64,000 nt of DNA from Paracoccus versutus. Its GTDB lineage: Bacteria > Pseudomonadota > Alphaproteobacteria > Rhodobacterales > Rhodobacteraceae. Positions 24,017-35,092 of this stretch are shown here, in pieces. The number at the start of each line of letters is the position of its first letter. Position 1 is the first letter of the stretch. The position numbers and the translations under genes were made by a program. The stretch spans positions 62,001-126,000 of the forward strand of contig NZ_JRKO01000002.1 in assembly GCF_000763885.1 (NCBI RefSeq). Direction: 5' to 3'. Below the pieces are notes generated by a model, which did not search any database, was not told the origin of the DNA, and was given only the letters and a program-made list of their open reading frames with translations.

Positions 24017-25474
24017 ATGTCGAATTCCGACATCGACCCGCCACGCCTTTATGCTGCCCGAGAGCCGATCTTTCCCCGCCGGGTCCATGGCTGGTTTCGC
24101 AACCTGAAATGGATCATCATGGCGGTGACGCTGGCGATCTATTACGTCACCCCCTGGATCCGCTGGGACCGCGGTCCCGCCATGCCCGACCAGGCGGTGC
24201 TGATCGACCTGGCCAACCGCCGCTTCTATTTCTTCTGGATCGAGATCTGGCCGCATGAATTCTATTTCGTCGCCGGGCTGCTGGTCATGGCGGGCTTGGG
24301 GCTTTTCCTCTTCACCTCGGCTCTGGGGCGGGTCTGGTGCGGCTATGCTTGCCCGCAGACGGTCTGGACCGACCTTTTCCTGCTGACCGAACGCTGGGTC
24401 GAGGGCGACCGCAACGCCCGGCTGCGGCTGTGGAACGCCTCCTGGGACTTGCGCAAGCTGCGGCTGCGGCTGACGAAATGGACGATCTGGCTGCTCATCG
24501 CGCTGGCGACCGGCGGCGCCTGGATCTTCTATTTCACCGATGCGCCGACGCTGCTGGGCAATCTGCTGATAGGCCAGGCCCATCCCGTCGCCTATATCAC
24601 CATGGGCATCCTGACCGCGACCACCTTCGTCTTCGGCGGCTTCGCGCGCGAGCAGATCTGCGTCTATGCCTGCCCCTGGCCGCGCATCCAGGCCGCGATG
24701 ATGGACGAGGACACGCTGACCGTCGCCTATCGCGAATGGCGCGGCGAGCCGCGCGGCAAGCTGCACAAGGGCGAGCCCACGAAATCCGACGGCGGCGCCA
24801 AGGGCGATTGCATCGACTGCATGGCCTGCGTCAACGTCTGCCCCATGGGCATCGACATCCGCGACGGCCAGCAGCTGGAATGCATCACCTGCGCGCTGTG
24901 CATCGACGCCTGCGACGAGGTGATGGACAAGATCGGCAAGCCGCGCGGGCTGATCGACTACATGGCGCTGAAGGACGAGGCCGCCGAGCGCGCGGGCGAG
25001 ACGCCGAAGCCGGTGCTCAAGCATATCCTGCGCCCGCGCACGATGCTGTATTTCACGCTCTGGGCGGGGATCGGCGTCGCGCTGGTGGTGGCGCTGTTCC
25101 TGCGCTCGCCCTTCGACCTGAACGTGACGCCGGTCAGGAACCCGCTTTACGTCACCATGGCCGATGGCGCGATCCGCAACACCTATGCGCTGCGGCTGCG
25201 CAACAAGCAGGGGTCCGAGCGCGACTTCACCGTCTCGGTCGCCGGGCCCGACGGCACCGCGCCGGCCGGCGTCGGCCTGACGCTGGAGGGGCTGCCGGCC
25301 GCCGATCTTCACGTCGCGGCGGACAGCACCCATACCCAGCGCGTCTATATCACCGCCGAAAAGGGCTCGGCGCTGGCCGAGGGGGCACAGAGCGAGTTGA
25401 CGCTTTGGGTCGAGGATGCCACCGATGGGAGGAAGTCCCGTATCGACACCGTCTTCCACGGAAGGAGCGAATAG
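24017..25474 (+). CDS. ccoG: Cytochrome c oxidase accessory protein CcoG (FixG/RdxA family)
   Basis: A 485-residue polytopic membrane protein with two [4Fe-4S] motifs, CIDCMACVNVCP and CITCALCIDAC (about residues 268-300), plus membrane-associated CGYACPQ and CVYACPW motifs, and a C-terminal Ig-like FixG domain. CcoG is implicated in Cu(II)-to-Cu(I) reduction for cbb3 assembly. I chose the ATG at 24017 (MSNSDIDPP) with AGGAG upstream; the frame is open for 190 bases further 5', across the promoter. Confidence 0.95.
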   Translation: MSNSDIDPPRLYAAREPIFPRRVHGWFRNLKWIIMAVTLAIYYVTPWIRWDRGPAMPDQAVLIDLANRRFYFFWIEIWPHEFYFVAGLLVMAGLGLFLFTSALGRVWCGYACPQTVWTDLFLLTERWVEGDRNARLRLWNASWDLRKLRLRLTKWTIWLLIALATGGAWIFYFTDAPTLLGNLLIGQAHPVAYITMGILTATTFVFGGFAREQICVYACPWPRIQAAMMDEDTLTVAYREWRGEPRGKLHKGEPTKSDGGAKGDCIDCMACVNVCPMGIDIRDGQQLECITCALCIDACDEVMDKIGKPRGLIDYMALKDEAAERAGETPKPVLKHILRPRTMLYFTLWAGIGVALVVALFLRSPFDLNVTPVRNPLYVTMADGAIRNTYALRLRNKQGSERDFTVSVAGPDGTAPAGVGLTLEGLPAADLHVAADSTHTQRVYITAEKGSALAEGAQSELTLWVEDATDGRKSRIDTVFHGRSE

Positions 25475-25939
25475 ATGCCCCGCGAACTGACCGGCCGCCA
25501 TGTGCTGATCATCACCCTGGGCGCCTTTGGCACCATCATCGCCGTCAACCTGTTCATGGCCTTCAAGGCCGTGGGCACCTTTCCTGGGCTCGAGGTCAAG
25601 AACAGCTATGTCGCCTCGCAAAGCTTCGACCGCGACCGCGACGCGCAGGCGGCGCTGAACTGGACGGTGACGCCGGAGTATGACGGCCGCGAGCTGGTGC
25701 TGGCGATCCGGGACGGGCAGGGCCTTCCGGCGCCGGTGCAGGGGCTCGAGGTGACGGTCGGCCGGCCGACCCATGTGCGCGACGACCAGCGCCCCGAGTT
25801 CACCTATTCCGGCGGGCTGTTCCGCGCGCCCCTGGTGCTGGCGCCGGGGACGTGGAACATCCACCTGGCCGCGACCGCCCCCGACGGCACGGTGTTCCGC
25901 CAGCGCATCGACCATTACCACGGCAACCGGGTGAACTGA
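25475..25939 (+). CDS. ccoH: cbb3 oxidase assembly protein CcoH (FixH family)
   Basis: A 154-residue protein with one N-terminal membrane helix (VLIITLGAFGTIIAVNLFMA) and a periplasmic Ig-like FixH domain. FixH proteins stabilise assembly intermediates of cbb3 oxidase. It starts at the base after the ccoG stop and is separated from ccoI by a single base. Confidence 0.93.
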   Translation: MPRELTGRHVLIITLGAFGTIIAVNLFMAFKAVGTFPGLEVKNSYVASQSFDRDRDAQAALNWTVTPEYDGRELVLAIRDGQGLPAPVQGLEVTVGRPTHVRDDQRPEFTYSGGLFRAPLVLAPGTWNIHLAATAPDGTVFRQRIDHYHGNRVN

Positions 25940-25940
25940 G

Positions 25941-28151
25941 ATGTCCGACGCCACGCTGCACGACCACGACGCCCGGCTCTCGGCCTGTCCGGCCTGCGAC
26001 GCGGCGCCGCTGGCGCAGCGTATCGCCGCGGGCGGGGGCGGGCAGGAGGACATCGTCCTGTCCCTGCCGACGATCCATTGCGCGACCTGCATCACCGATG
26101 TCGAGCGGGTGCTGAACCGCCATCCCGGCGTCAGGGACGCGCGGGTCAACCTGACGCTGCGCCGCGTCACCGTGGACGCGCCCGGCATGAGTGCCGAGGA
26201 ACTGATCCCGGTGGTCGAGGGCATCGGCTACGAGGCGCATGAGCTTGACCCGGCCGCGCTCTCCGCCAGCGCCGCCGACCGGCAGGGCCGCGACATCCTG
26301 ATGCGCATCGGCGTCGCGGGCTTCGCGATGATGAACATCATGATCCTGTCGGTCGCGGTCTGGTCGGGGGCCGAGGACGCGACGCGCGACATGTTCCACT
26401 GGATTTCCGGCGCCATCGCCCTGCCGACGGTCGCCTTTGCCGGCCAGCCCTTCTTCGCCAGCGCCTGGCGGGCGCTCAGGCACGGGCGGCTCGGCATGGA
26501 CGTGCCGATCTCGCTGGCGCTGGTCCTGGCCAGCGCGATTTCGGTCTATGAGACGGTGCAATCCGGCCATCACGCCTATTTCGACGCGGCGGTGATGCTG
26601 TGCTTCTTCCTGCTGATCGGGCGCTACCTGGACTATCGCACCCGCGCCGTCGCCCGCTCGGCCGCCGAGGAACTGACCGCGCTGGAGGTGCCGCGCGCCT
26701 TCCGCGTCACCACCGCGGGCGACGAGCCGGTGCCGGTGGTCGAGCTGGTTCCGGGCGACCTGATCCGCATCCGCCCCGGCGCCCGCATCCCCGCCGATGG
26801 CGAGATCGCCGAGGGCAGCAGCGAGATCGACCGCTCGCTGCTGACCGGCGAAAGCATCCCGGTTCCCGCCCGTCCGGGCGTCGCGCTTTCGGCGGGCGAG
26901 GTGAACCTGACCGGCCCGCTGGTCATGCGGGTGACGGCAGCCGGGCGCGACAGCTCGCTGGCGCGGCTGACGGCGCTGGTCGCGGCGGCGGAATCGGCGC
27001 GCGGCCATTACACCGGGCTCGCCGACCGCGCCTCGCGGCTTTATTCGCCGCTGGTGCATCTTCTGGCCTTCTGCAGCTTCCTCGGCTGGTATTTCGCGAC
27101 GCATGACCTGCGGCTGGCGGTGAACGTGGCCGCTGCGGTGCTGATCATCACCTGCCCCTGCGCCCTGGGCCTGGCGGTGCCGGCGGTGGTCACGGCCGCC
27201 TCGGGGCGGCTGTTCCGGCGCGGCATGCTGATCAAGGACGGCACCGCGCTGGAGCGCCTGGCCGAGGTCGATGCCGTGGTCTTCGACAAGACCGGCACCC
27301 TGACCATGGGCGTGCCGCAGCTGGTTTCGCTGGACCCCATCCCGGCCGAGGCGCGGCCGGTGGCGCTGGCCCTGTCGCAGGGATCGGGCCATCCGCTGTC
27401 GCAGGCACTCGCCCAGGCGCTGCGCGAGGCCGGCACCGAACCCGCCCCGCTCAGCGATCTGCGCGAGGTGCCGGGCTATGGCATCGCCGGGATCTGGCAG
27501 GGGCGCGAGGTGCGGCTGGGCCGTGCCGACTGGCTGGGCGCCCGGCATGGCGAGGCGACGCTTTCGGCAAGCTGGCTGTCGCTGGGTGATGAGGGGGGGC
27601 AGGGCGCGCCGATCCGGCTGGAGTTCTCGGACCGGCTGCGGCCGGGGGCCGAGGCCTGCGTGGCGCGCATCCTTGGCTCGGGCCGGCGGGTGATGCTGCT
27701 GTCGGGCGATGCGGCGCCGGTGGTCCAGGATCTGGCGCAGCGGCTGGGCATCGCGGAATGGCGCGCCGGCGTCACCCCGGTCGAAAAGGCCGAGGCCCTG
27801 CGCGATCTGCGCCAGCAGGGGCTGCATCCGCTGATGGTCGGCGACGGGCTGAACGACACCGCCGCCCTGACCGAGGCGCATGTCTCGATCTCGCCCGCCT
27901 CGGCGCTGGATGCGGCGCGCACCGCCTCGGACATGGTGCTGATGGGCAGCGACCTTGCCCCGGTGGCCGAGGGGCTGGAGTTGGCGCGCAGCGCCCGCGC
28001 CCGGATCAAGGAGAATTTCGCCATCTCGCTGGTCTACAACATCGTCGCGGTGCCCATCGCCATCGCCGGATTCGCGACGCCGCTGATGGCGGCGCTGGCC
28101 ATGTCGCTGAGTTCGATCAGCGTGACGCTGAACGCGCTGCGGCTGCGGTAA
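25941..28151 (+). CDS. ccoI: Copper-translocating P1B-type ATPase CcoI (FixI family)
   Basis: A 736-residue copper exporter that supplies Cu for cbb3 oxidase. A cysteine pair CPACD near residue 14, then the heavy-metal-associated domain with HCATCITDVERVL (about 44-56); the membrane metal site TCPCALGLAVP; phosphorylation motif DKTGTLTMG; and the hinge GDGLNDTAAL. FixI-type ATPases export slowly and serve cuproenzyme assembly rather than detoxification. Co-transcribed with ccoG, ccoH and ccoS. Confidence 0.96.
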   Translation: MSDATLHDHDARLSACPACDAAPLAQRIAAGGGGQEDIVLSLPTIHCATCITDVERVLNRHPGVRDARVNLTLRRVTVDAPGMSAEELIPVVEGIGYEAHELDPAALSASAADRQGRDILMRIGVAGFAMMNIMILSVAVWSGAEDATRDMFHWISGAIALPTVAFAGQPFFASAWRALRHGRLGMDVPISLALVLASAISVYETVQSGHHAYFDAAVMLCFFLLIGRYLDYRTRAVARSAAEELTALEVPRAFRVTTAGDEPVPVVELVPGDLIRIRPGARIPADGEIAEGSSEIDRSLLTGESIPVPARPGVALSAGEVNLTGPLVMRVTAAGRDSSLARLTALVAAAESARGHYTGLADRASRLYSPLVHLLAFCSFLGWYFATHDLRLAVNVAAAVLIITCPCALGLAVPAVVTAASGRLFRRGMLIKDGTALERLAEVDAVVFDKTGTLTMGVPQLVSLDPIPAEARPVALALSQGSGHPLSQALAQALREAGTEPAPLSDLREVPGYGIAGIWQGREVRLGRADWLGARHGEATLSASWLSLGDEGGQGAPIRLEFSDRLRPGAEACVARILGSGRRVMLLSGDAAPVVQDLAQRLGIAEWRAGVTPVEKAEALRDLRQQGLHPLMVGDGLNDTAALTEAHVSISPASALDAARTASDMVLMGSDLAPVAEGLELARSARARIKENFAISLVYNIVAVPIAIAGFATPLMAALAMSLSSISVTLNALRLR

Positions 28152-28161
28152 GGAGGAAAGC

Positions 28162-28320
28162 ATGGAAATCCTGGGCCTTCTGATTCCGGTTTCCCTGGGC
28201 CTTGGCGGGCTTGGCCTGGTGGCCTTCATCTGGTCGCTGCGCGGCCGGCAATACGAGGATCCGAAAGGCGATGCCGAGCGGATCCTCAGCTCGGAATGGG
28301 ACGACCGCCCCAAGCCGTGA
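28162..28320 (+). CDS. ccoS: cbb3 oxidase maturation protein CcoS
   Basis: A 52-residue protein, MEILGLLIPVSLGLGGLGLV at the start: one membrane helix, then the family-typical FIWSLRGRQYEDPKGDAERIL. CcoS is needed for cofactor insertion into cbb3 oxidase. RBS AGGAGGAAAG lies just before the ATG. It is the last gene of ccoGHIS. Confidence 0.93.
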   Translation: MEILGLLIPVSLGLGGLGLVAFIWSLRGRQYEDPKGDAERILSSEWDDRPKP

Positions 28321-28405
28321 CGGCCGCGCCGCGGTCACGGCCTTGTTGGCTTGCATTGCCGGCGGCGAAAGGCCAATCAGGCGCCACCCAACAGACAGGT
28401 GAGCG

Positions 28406-29707
28406 ATGGCCAGCCCCGCCCCGTTTTCGCGTTTCGAATTCATGATCGCCTGGCGCTACCTGCGCGCGCGCCGGGCCGAGGGCGGGGTCAGCGTGATGAC
28501 CTGGATCAGCCTGCTTGGCATCACCCTGGGGGTGATGGCGCTGATCGCCACCCTGGCGGTGCGCGCGGGCTTCCGGGCCGAGTTCGTCGATACGATCCTG
28601 GGCGCCAACGCCCATAGCACGGTCTATTACGCCCCCACCCAGATCTATAACGAGCTGACCGAGGAAACCTATGTCACCCCCGGCCGGGTCGAGGATTACG
28701 ATGCGGTCGCTGCCCGGATCGCGCAGATCCCCGGCGTGATCCGCGCCGTCCCGGCCGTGCGCGCGCAGGTCATGGCGCGGCAGGGCGATGCGGCTTCGCT
28801 GGGCGATGTCCATGGCATCACGCTCGATGCGCTCAAGGAAATGTCGGGCATCGCCGATCCGCAGAGCGCGCTGGGGAATCTCGACGATTTCGACCGCGGC
28901 ATCGCCATCGGCATCGGCATGGCGCGCGACCTGGGCCTGGGCGTGGGCGACCGGCTGCAACTGGTCGCGCCCGAGGGCGCCAAGACCCCCTTCGGCACCA
29001 CGCCCAGGGTCGAATCCTTCGAGGTGGTCTATATCTTCTCGGCCGGGCGCTACGACGTGGACAAGGCGCGCGTCTACATGCCCATGGCCGAGGCGCAGAG
29101 CTTCTTCAACCGCGAGGGGCAGGTCGACGAGATCGGGGTCTATGTCGCCGACCCCGAGCGGATCGACGACTGGACCATGCCGCTCTTGCAGGCGGCGGGC
29201 GAGCGGGCGCAGGTCTGGACCTGGCGCGACGCCTCGGGTTCGTTCCTGGCCGCGCTCGACATGGAGGACGACGTGATGTTCATCATCCTGTCGATCCTGG
29301 TGCTGATCGCCTCGATGAACATCACCTCGGGGCTGATCATGCTGGTCAAGAACAAGGGCCGCGACATCGGCATCCTGCGCACCATGGGCCTGACCGAGGG
29401 CTCGGTCCTGCGGGTCTTCTTCCTCTGCGGCGCCTTTACCGGGGTGATCGGCACCATCGCCGGCGTGGCTCTGGGGGTGGCGCTGTCGCTGAACGTCGAT
29501 CACATCATGGCGGCGCTGAACGCGCTGACCGGCGGCAATGCCTGGCAGCCCGAGGTGCGCGGCATCTATCACCTGACGGCGGAGCTGCGGGCCTGGGACA
29601 TCTTCCGCGCGGCGGCGCTGTCGCTGGCGCTGTCCTTCGTCGTCACCATCTTTCCCGCGCGCCGCGCCGCGCGCATGAACCCGGTCGAGGCGCTGCGCTA
29701 TGAATGA
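28406..29707 (+). CDS. lolC: Lipoprotein-releasing ABC transporter permease (LolC/LolE family)
   Basis: A 433-residue inner-membrane subunit that extracts lipoproteins for delivery to the outer membrane. N-terminal helix ISLLGITLGVMALIATLAVR, a large periplasmic MacB-like domain (about 50-275), then three C-terminal helices (VMFIILSILVLIASMNITSG, FFLCGAFTGVIGTIAG, and ALSLALSFVVTIFP) and the typical end PARRAARMNPVEALRYE. It is the only Lol permease gene here, so one protein may serve as homodimer; assignment as LolC versus LolE is uncertain. Its stop overlaps lolD by 8 bp. Confidence 0.92.
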   Translation: MASPAPFSRFEFMIAWRYLRARRAEGGVSVMTWISLLGITLGVMALIATLAVRAGFRAEFVDTILGANAHSTVYYAPTQIYNELTEETYVTPGRVEDYDAVAARIAQIPGVIRAVPAVRAQVMARQGDAASLGDVHGITLDALKEMSGIADPQSALGNLDDFDRGIAIGIGMARDLGLGVGDRLQLVAPEGAKTPFGTTPRVESFEVVYIFSAGRYDVDKARVYMPMAEAQSFFNREGQVDEIGVYVADPERIDDWTMPLLQAAGERAQVWTWRDASGSFLAALDMEDDVMFIILSILVLIASMNITSGLIMLVKNKGRDIGILRTMGLTEGSVLRVFFLCGAFTGVIGTIAGVALGVALSLNVDHIMAALNALTGGNAWQPEVRGIYHLTAELRAWDIFRAAALSLALSFVVTIFPARRAARMNPVEALRYE

Positions 29708-30374
29708 CATCCTGGTTCTGGAAGGGATCTCCAAGACTTACGGCATCGGCGGACCCGCCCCGGTGCCGGTTCTGGACGGGCTGTCCCTGCGCATCGCCCG
29801 CGGCGAGGTGGTGGCGCTGGTTGCCCCCTCGGGCGCCGGGAAATCGACGCTGCTGCATATCGCCGGGCTTCTCGACAGCGCCGATTCGGGGCGGGTGCTG
29901 CTGAACGGGCGCGACATGGCCGGGCAAAGCGACCGTGCCCGGACCGAGGCGCGGCGCGAGGAGCTGGGCTTCGTCTATCAATTCCACCACCTGCTGCCCG
30001 AGTTCTCGGCGGCCGAGAACATCGTCCTGCCGCAGCTTGCCAATGGGGTTTCGCAGGCGGCGGCGCGGGCGCGGGCGCTGGACCTGCTGGGCCGCGTGGG
30101 GCTGTCGCACCGCGCCGACCACCGCCCGGCGCAGCTGTCGGGGGGCGAGCAGCAGCGCGTCGCCTTCTGCCGGGCGCTGGCGAACCAGCCCTCGCTGCTG
30201 CTGGCGGACGAGCCGACGGGGAACCTGGATCCGGCGACTTCGGACAAGGTCTTCGACGTGCTGATGTCGCTGGTGCGCGAGACCGGGCTCGCGGCGCTGA
30301 TCGCCACCCATAACATGGATCTGGCGGCACGGATGGACCGGGTGATCCGGCTGGGCGAGGGCGGTGCGGCATGA
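29700..30374 (+). CDS. lolD: Lipoprotein-releasing system ATP-binding protein LolD
   Basis: A 224-residue ABC ATPase. Walker A APSGAGKSTLLH, signature QLSGGEQQRVAFCRAL, Walker B SLLLADEPTGNLD and H-loop ATHNMDLAARMDR. The LolD family insertion ELGFVYQFHHLLPEFSAAEN is present. It overlaps both the permease gene (8 bp) and the PAP2 gene (ATGA). Confidence 0.95.
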   Translation: MNDILVLEGISKTYGIGGPAPVPVLDGLSLRIARGEVVALVAPSGAGKSTLLHIAGLLDSADSGRVLLNGRDMAGQSDRARTEARREELGFVYQFHHLLPEFSAAENIVLPQLANGVSQAAARARALDLLGRVGLSHRADHRPAQLSGGEQQRVAFCRALANQPSLLLADEPTGNLDPATSDKVFDVLMSLVRETGLAALIATHNMDLAARMDRVIRLGEGGAA

Positions 30375-30994
30375 GCGCGGATGCCGGCCGGCGGTGCATG
30401 GCCGGTGGATGCGCGGTGCATGGCCGCAGCATGGCGACCACGGCGCCAGGCCCGGCTGGGCCTGCGAGCCCCAAGTCCTCGCGCCGCGCGCGCAGGCGTA
30501 GCGCAGCCCTGCTCGGGCTGCTCTGCCTGCTGCCCGCCCAGGCTTATGCCGACCCGTTCGAGCAGTTCGGCACGGCGATGAAATACGGCCTGCCGCTGGC
30601 GGCGGCGGTCTGCGCCGCCGACCAGGACCGGCTGGAGGATTTCGCGGTGCGCGGCGTTTTGCAGGCGGCGCTGGCCTGGGGAATGAAGGAGTTCTTCGAC
30701 GGCGCCCCGATCTCGCGCCGCCCCTCGGGCGAGGGCAAGGGCTTCCCCTCGGGCCATACGGCGGCGGCCTTCTTCGGCGCCTCGGACCTGGCCGGAAAAT
30801 GCTTCGACGACCGCCCCGAGGCCGGCGCCCTGGCCTATGGCGCGGCCGGGCTGACGGGCTGGAGCCGGGTCCATGCCGGTGAACACACCCCGGCGCAGGT
30901 GTTCAGCGGCGCGCTGCTGGGGGTTTCGTTCGGCGCCGCGAGCTTCGGCATTGGCAGCGAGGGGGTAAGCTTTTCGCTGGGGATGCGGTTTTGA
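30371..30994 (+). CDS. PAP2-family phosphatase, exported
   Basis: A 207-residue protein. An arginine-rich N-region and hydrophobic core (SAALLGLLCLLPAQAYA) suggest a signal peptide cut before DPFEQFG. Acid-phosphatase PAP2 motifs are SRRPSGEGKGFPSGHTAAAF and SRVHAGEHTPAQVFSGALLG, with both catalytic His present. It probably dephosphorylates a lipid or isoprenoid phosphate. The ATG at 30371 overlaps the lolD stop (ATGA); an internal ATG at 30431 would shorten the N-region. Confidence 0.85.
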   Translation: MSADAGRRCMAGGCAVHGRSMATTAPGPAGPASPKSSRRARRRSAALLGLLCLLPAQAYADPFEQFGTAMKYGLPLAAAVCAADQDRLEDFAVRGVLQAALAWGMKEFFDGAPISRRPSGEGKGFPSGHTAAAFFGASDLAGKCFDDRPEAGALAYGAAGLTGWSRVHAGEHTPAQVFSGALLGVSFGAASFGIGSEGVSFSLGMRF

Positions 30995-31034
30995 TTAACC
31001 AATTGTGAAAGCTTGTATTTTAGGAACATCGCGA

Positions 31035-31062
31035 TTGATGTTCGGGAAATGTTCTGCATACT
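31035..31062 (+). promoter_or_regulatory. Predicted sigma-70 promoter of the lipoprotein gene
   Basis: TTGATG (31035-31040) and CATACT (31057-31062) are separated by 16 bp in the AT-rich gap after the PAP2 gene, 34 bp before the downstream ATG. Confidence 0.45.
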
Positions 31063-31095
31063 CCGAACGACGGTTCATCCAAGCGAGGTTCCCGG

Positions 31096-31497
31096 ATGCG
31101 TATTCCTGCCCTGCCAGCGGCGCTAGCGCTTTTGCCGGTCCTTGCGGCCTGCGCCCAGACCCAGATCCAGCCCATGACCAGGGACACGTTCAAGGTCGCG
31201 ACCCATGCGGCACCGGCCTGCGGCCCGTCGGGCGCCCGCAACGTGGCCTTCAAATCGGCGGCGATCGAGGTCATCCGCAAGGGCGGCGACCGCTTCGTGA
31301 TCCTGGGCGATCACAGCGACAGCGGGCTGCAGGGCGATTTCCTTCGCGGCTTCCAGCAGAACTACTCGCAGGGCATGGTGGTGAAGATGGTTCCCGAAGG
31401 CTCGCCGGAGGCGAGGAATGCGCTGTCGGCGCGCGAAACGCTGGGCGCCGACTGGCACGCGATCGTCGCGAAGGGCACACCCACGACCTGCGGCTAG
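31096..31497 (+). CDS. Putative lipoprotein of unknown function
   Basis: A 133-residue protein with a lipoprotein signal peptide (MRIPALPAALALLPVLAAC, lipobox LAAC, modified Cys at 19). The mature part is small and soluble, with two later cysteines (ACGPSG and the C-terminal TTCG) that could form a disulfide. I do not recognise the family. It has its own predicted promoter. Confidence 0.75.
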   Translation: MRIPALPAALALLPVLAACAQTQIQPMTRDTFKVATHAAPACGPSGARNVAFKSAAIEVIRKGGDRFVILGDHSDSGLQGDFLRGFQQNYSQGMVVKMVPEGSPEARNALSARETLGADWHAIVAKGTPTTCG

Positions 31498-31528
31498 GAA
31501 GGTCGCGACGCCGCGTGCGCGGCGGGGG

Positions 31529-31860
31529 CTATCCCGTGCGCGACCCGGCCAGGATTACCATCGCCCCCAGCACGCAAAGCCCGCCGCCGAGCAGATCCCA
31601 GCGCGTCGGCACCTGGCCTTCGGACAGCCAAAGCCAGCCCAGCGAGGCCGTGACATAGATCCCGCCATAGGCCGCATAGGCGCGGCCGGCGAAATCGGCA
31701 TCCACCCGCGTCAGGAGCCAGGCGAAAACCGCCAGGGACAGCATCCCCGGAACCAGCCAGAGCGGCGATTTGCCAAGCCGCAGCCAGGCCCAGAAAGCAA
31801 AGCAGCCGGCAATCTCGGCCAGCGCCGCCAGGACATAGATCGCAAGCGGTGCGGCCAGGA

Positions 31861-31864
<4 letters not shown>
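31529..31864 (-). CDS. YnfA/UPF0060-family small membrane protein
   Basis: A 111-residue protein with four hydrophobic helices: [58 protein letters not shown] and [17 protein letters not shown]. It matches the YnfA family, related to small multidrug resistance exporters. The GTG at 31864 overlaps the parE stop as GTGA, implying coupling. The same frame stays open upstream inside parE but only as an antisense-phase shadow. Confidence 0.85.
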
Positions 31865-33831
<1,967 letters not shown>

Positions 33832-33983
33832 GGCACCTGCTCGTCTTGTTCTTCTGGGGCGGGGTTATCTCATGCCCGGCGGGCCGGGGGCAAGGGAAAG
33901 TGGATCGCCCGCCGCCGACCGCAAGGGATGGGAGGGGGATCATGACGGATTTGCGTCGCTTTCATGACCCGGACCGGGTTTTG

Positions 33984-33997
33984 TTGACCAGGATCAA
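33984..33997 (+). promoter_or_regulatory. FNR box upstream of ppk2
   Basis: TTGACCAGGATCAA matches TTGAY-N4-ATCAA. A -10-like CATATC (34020-34025) starts 29.5 bp from the centre, giving a predicted start near 34032. The hexamer is weak (3 of 6), but the spacing equals that at hemN, ccoN and hemA. Confidence 0.7.
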
Positions 33998-34060
33998 AGT
34001 GTGCCGCCGCGCGCCGTGCCATATCCTATGGAGTATCGAGTTGCAGTATGGTCAGGGCAT

Positions 34061-35092
34061 ATGGAAGGTCATCCGGTTTCGAGTGAGTCCCTGGTCATGC
34101 CGCCGGTTAGCGAGTGCGCCGGGACCGGGGCGGGGACGGCAGAGCCATCGGCCACCCCCGCCATCGTGCCCTCGGCCGATGCGGAGCCCAGGGGGCCGAA
34201 AAGCTTTCCCAGCCTCGACCCGGATGCGATCCGGCTGGCCTTCGAAACCGGACGCTATCCCTATCCGCGCCGCATGGGGCGCGTCGCCTATGAGCGGGAA
34301 AAGGCCCGGCTGCAGGCAGAGTTGCTGAAGGCGCAGATCTGGGCGCAGGAGACGGGGCAGAAATTCGTCATCCTGTTCGAGGGCCGCGACGCCGCCGGCA
34401 AGGGCGGCACGATCAAGCGCTTCATGGAACACCTGAACCCGCGTTTCGCGCGGGTGGTGGCGCTGAACAAGCCCTCCGAGATCGAGCGCGGGCAATGGTT
34501 CTTCCAACGCTACATCCGCCACCTGCCGACCGCGGGCGAGATGGTGTTCTACGACCGCAGCTGGTACAACCGCGCCGGGGTCGAGCGGGTCATGGGTTTC
34601 TGCTCGCCGGTGGAATACCTGGAATTCATGCGCCAGGCCCCGGAGTTCGAGCGCATGCTGGTCCGCTCGGGCATCCGGCTTTACAAATACTGGTTCTCGG
34701 TCACCCGCGACGAGCAGCGGGCGCGTTTCGAGGCGCGCGAGACCGATCCGCTGAAGCGCTGGAAGCTTTCGCCCATCGACCTCGCCAGCCTCGACAAATG
34801 GGAGGATTACACCGAGGCGAAGGAGGCGATGTTCTTCTATACCGACACCGCCGATGCGCCCTGGACCATCGTCAAGTCGAACGACAAGAAGCGGGCGCGG
34901 CTGAACTGCATGCGGCATTTCCTGTCGACGCTGGACTATCCCGACAAGGATGCGGCCATCGCGGCGCCGCCCGATCCGCTGATCGTCGGCCATGCCAGCC
35001 ATGTGATCCATTCGGCCGAGCATATCCTGGGCGCATCGCTGCACCCCGACCAACGGCGGACGGCGCCGGTGGCGGGTCCGCCCCTGGGGTGA
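34061..35092 (+). CDS. ppk2: Polyphosphate kinase 2 (PPK2 family)
   Basis: An enzyme that transfers phosphate between polyphosphate and nucleoside diphosphates. About 343 residues; Walker A FEGRDAAGKGGTIKRF (about 106-121), ALNKPSEIERGQWFFQRY, and the lid module FYDRSWYNRAGVERVMGF. There is one domain, so it is class I or III rather than the double-domain class II. The first about 45 residues are Ala/Pro-rich and variable. I chose the ATG at 34061 because ATG 34028 lies upstream of the predicted transcript start; ATG 34097 is another option. It stands alone, divergent from parE. Confidence 0.92.
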   Translation: MEGHPVSSESLVMPPVSECAGTGAGTAEPSATPAIVPSADAEPRGPKSFPSLDPDAIRLAFETGRYPYPRRMGRVAYEREKARLQAELLKAQIWAQETGQKFVILFEGRDAAGKGGTIKRFMEHLNPRFARVVALNKPSEIERGQWFFQRYIRHLPTAGEMVFYDRSWYNRAGVERVMGFCSPVEYLEFMRQAPEFERMLVRSGIRLYKYWFSVTRDEQRARFEARETDPLKRWKLSPIDLASLDKWEDYTEAKEAMFFYTDTADAPWTIVKSNDKKRARLNCMRHFLSTLDYPDKDAAIAAPPDPLIVGHASHVIHSAEHILGASLHPDQRRTAPVAGPPLG

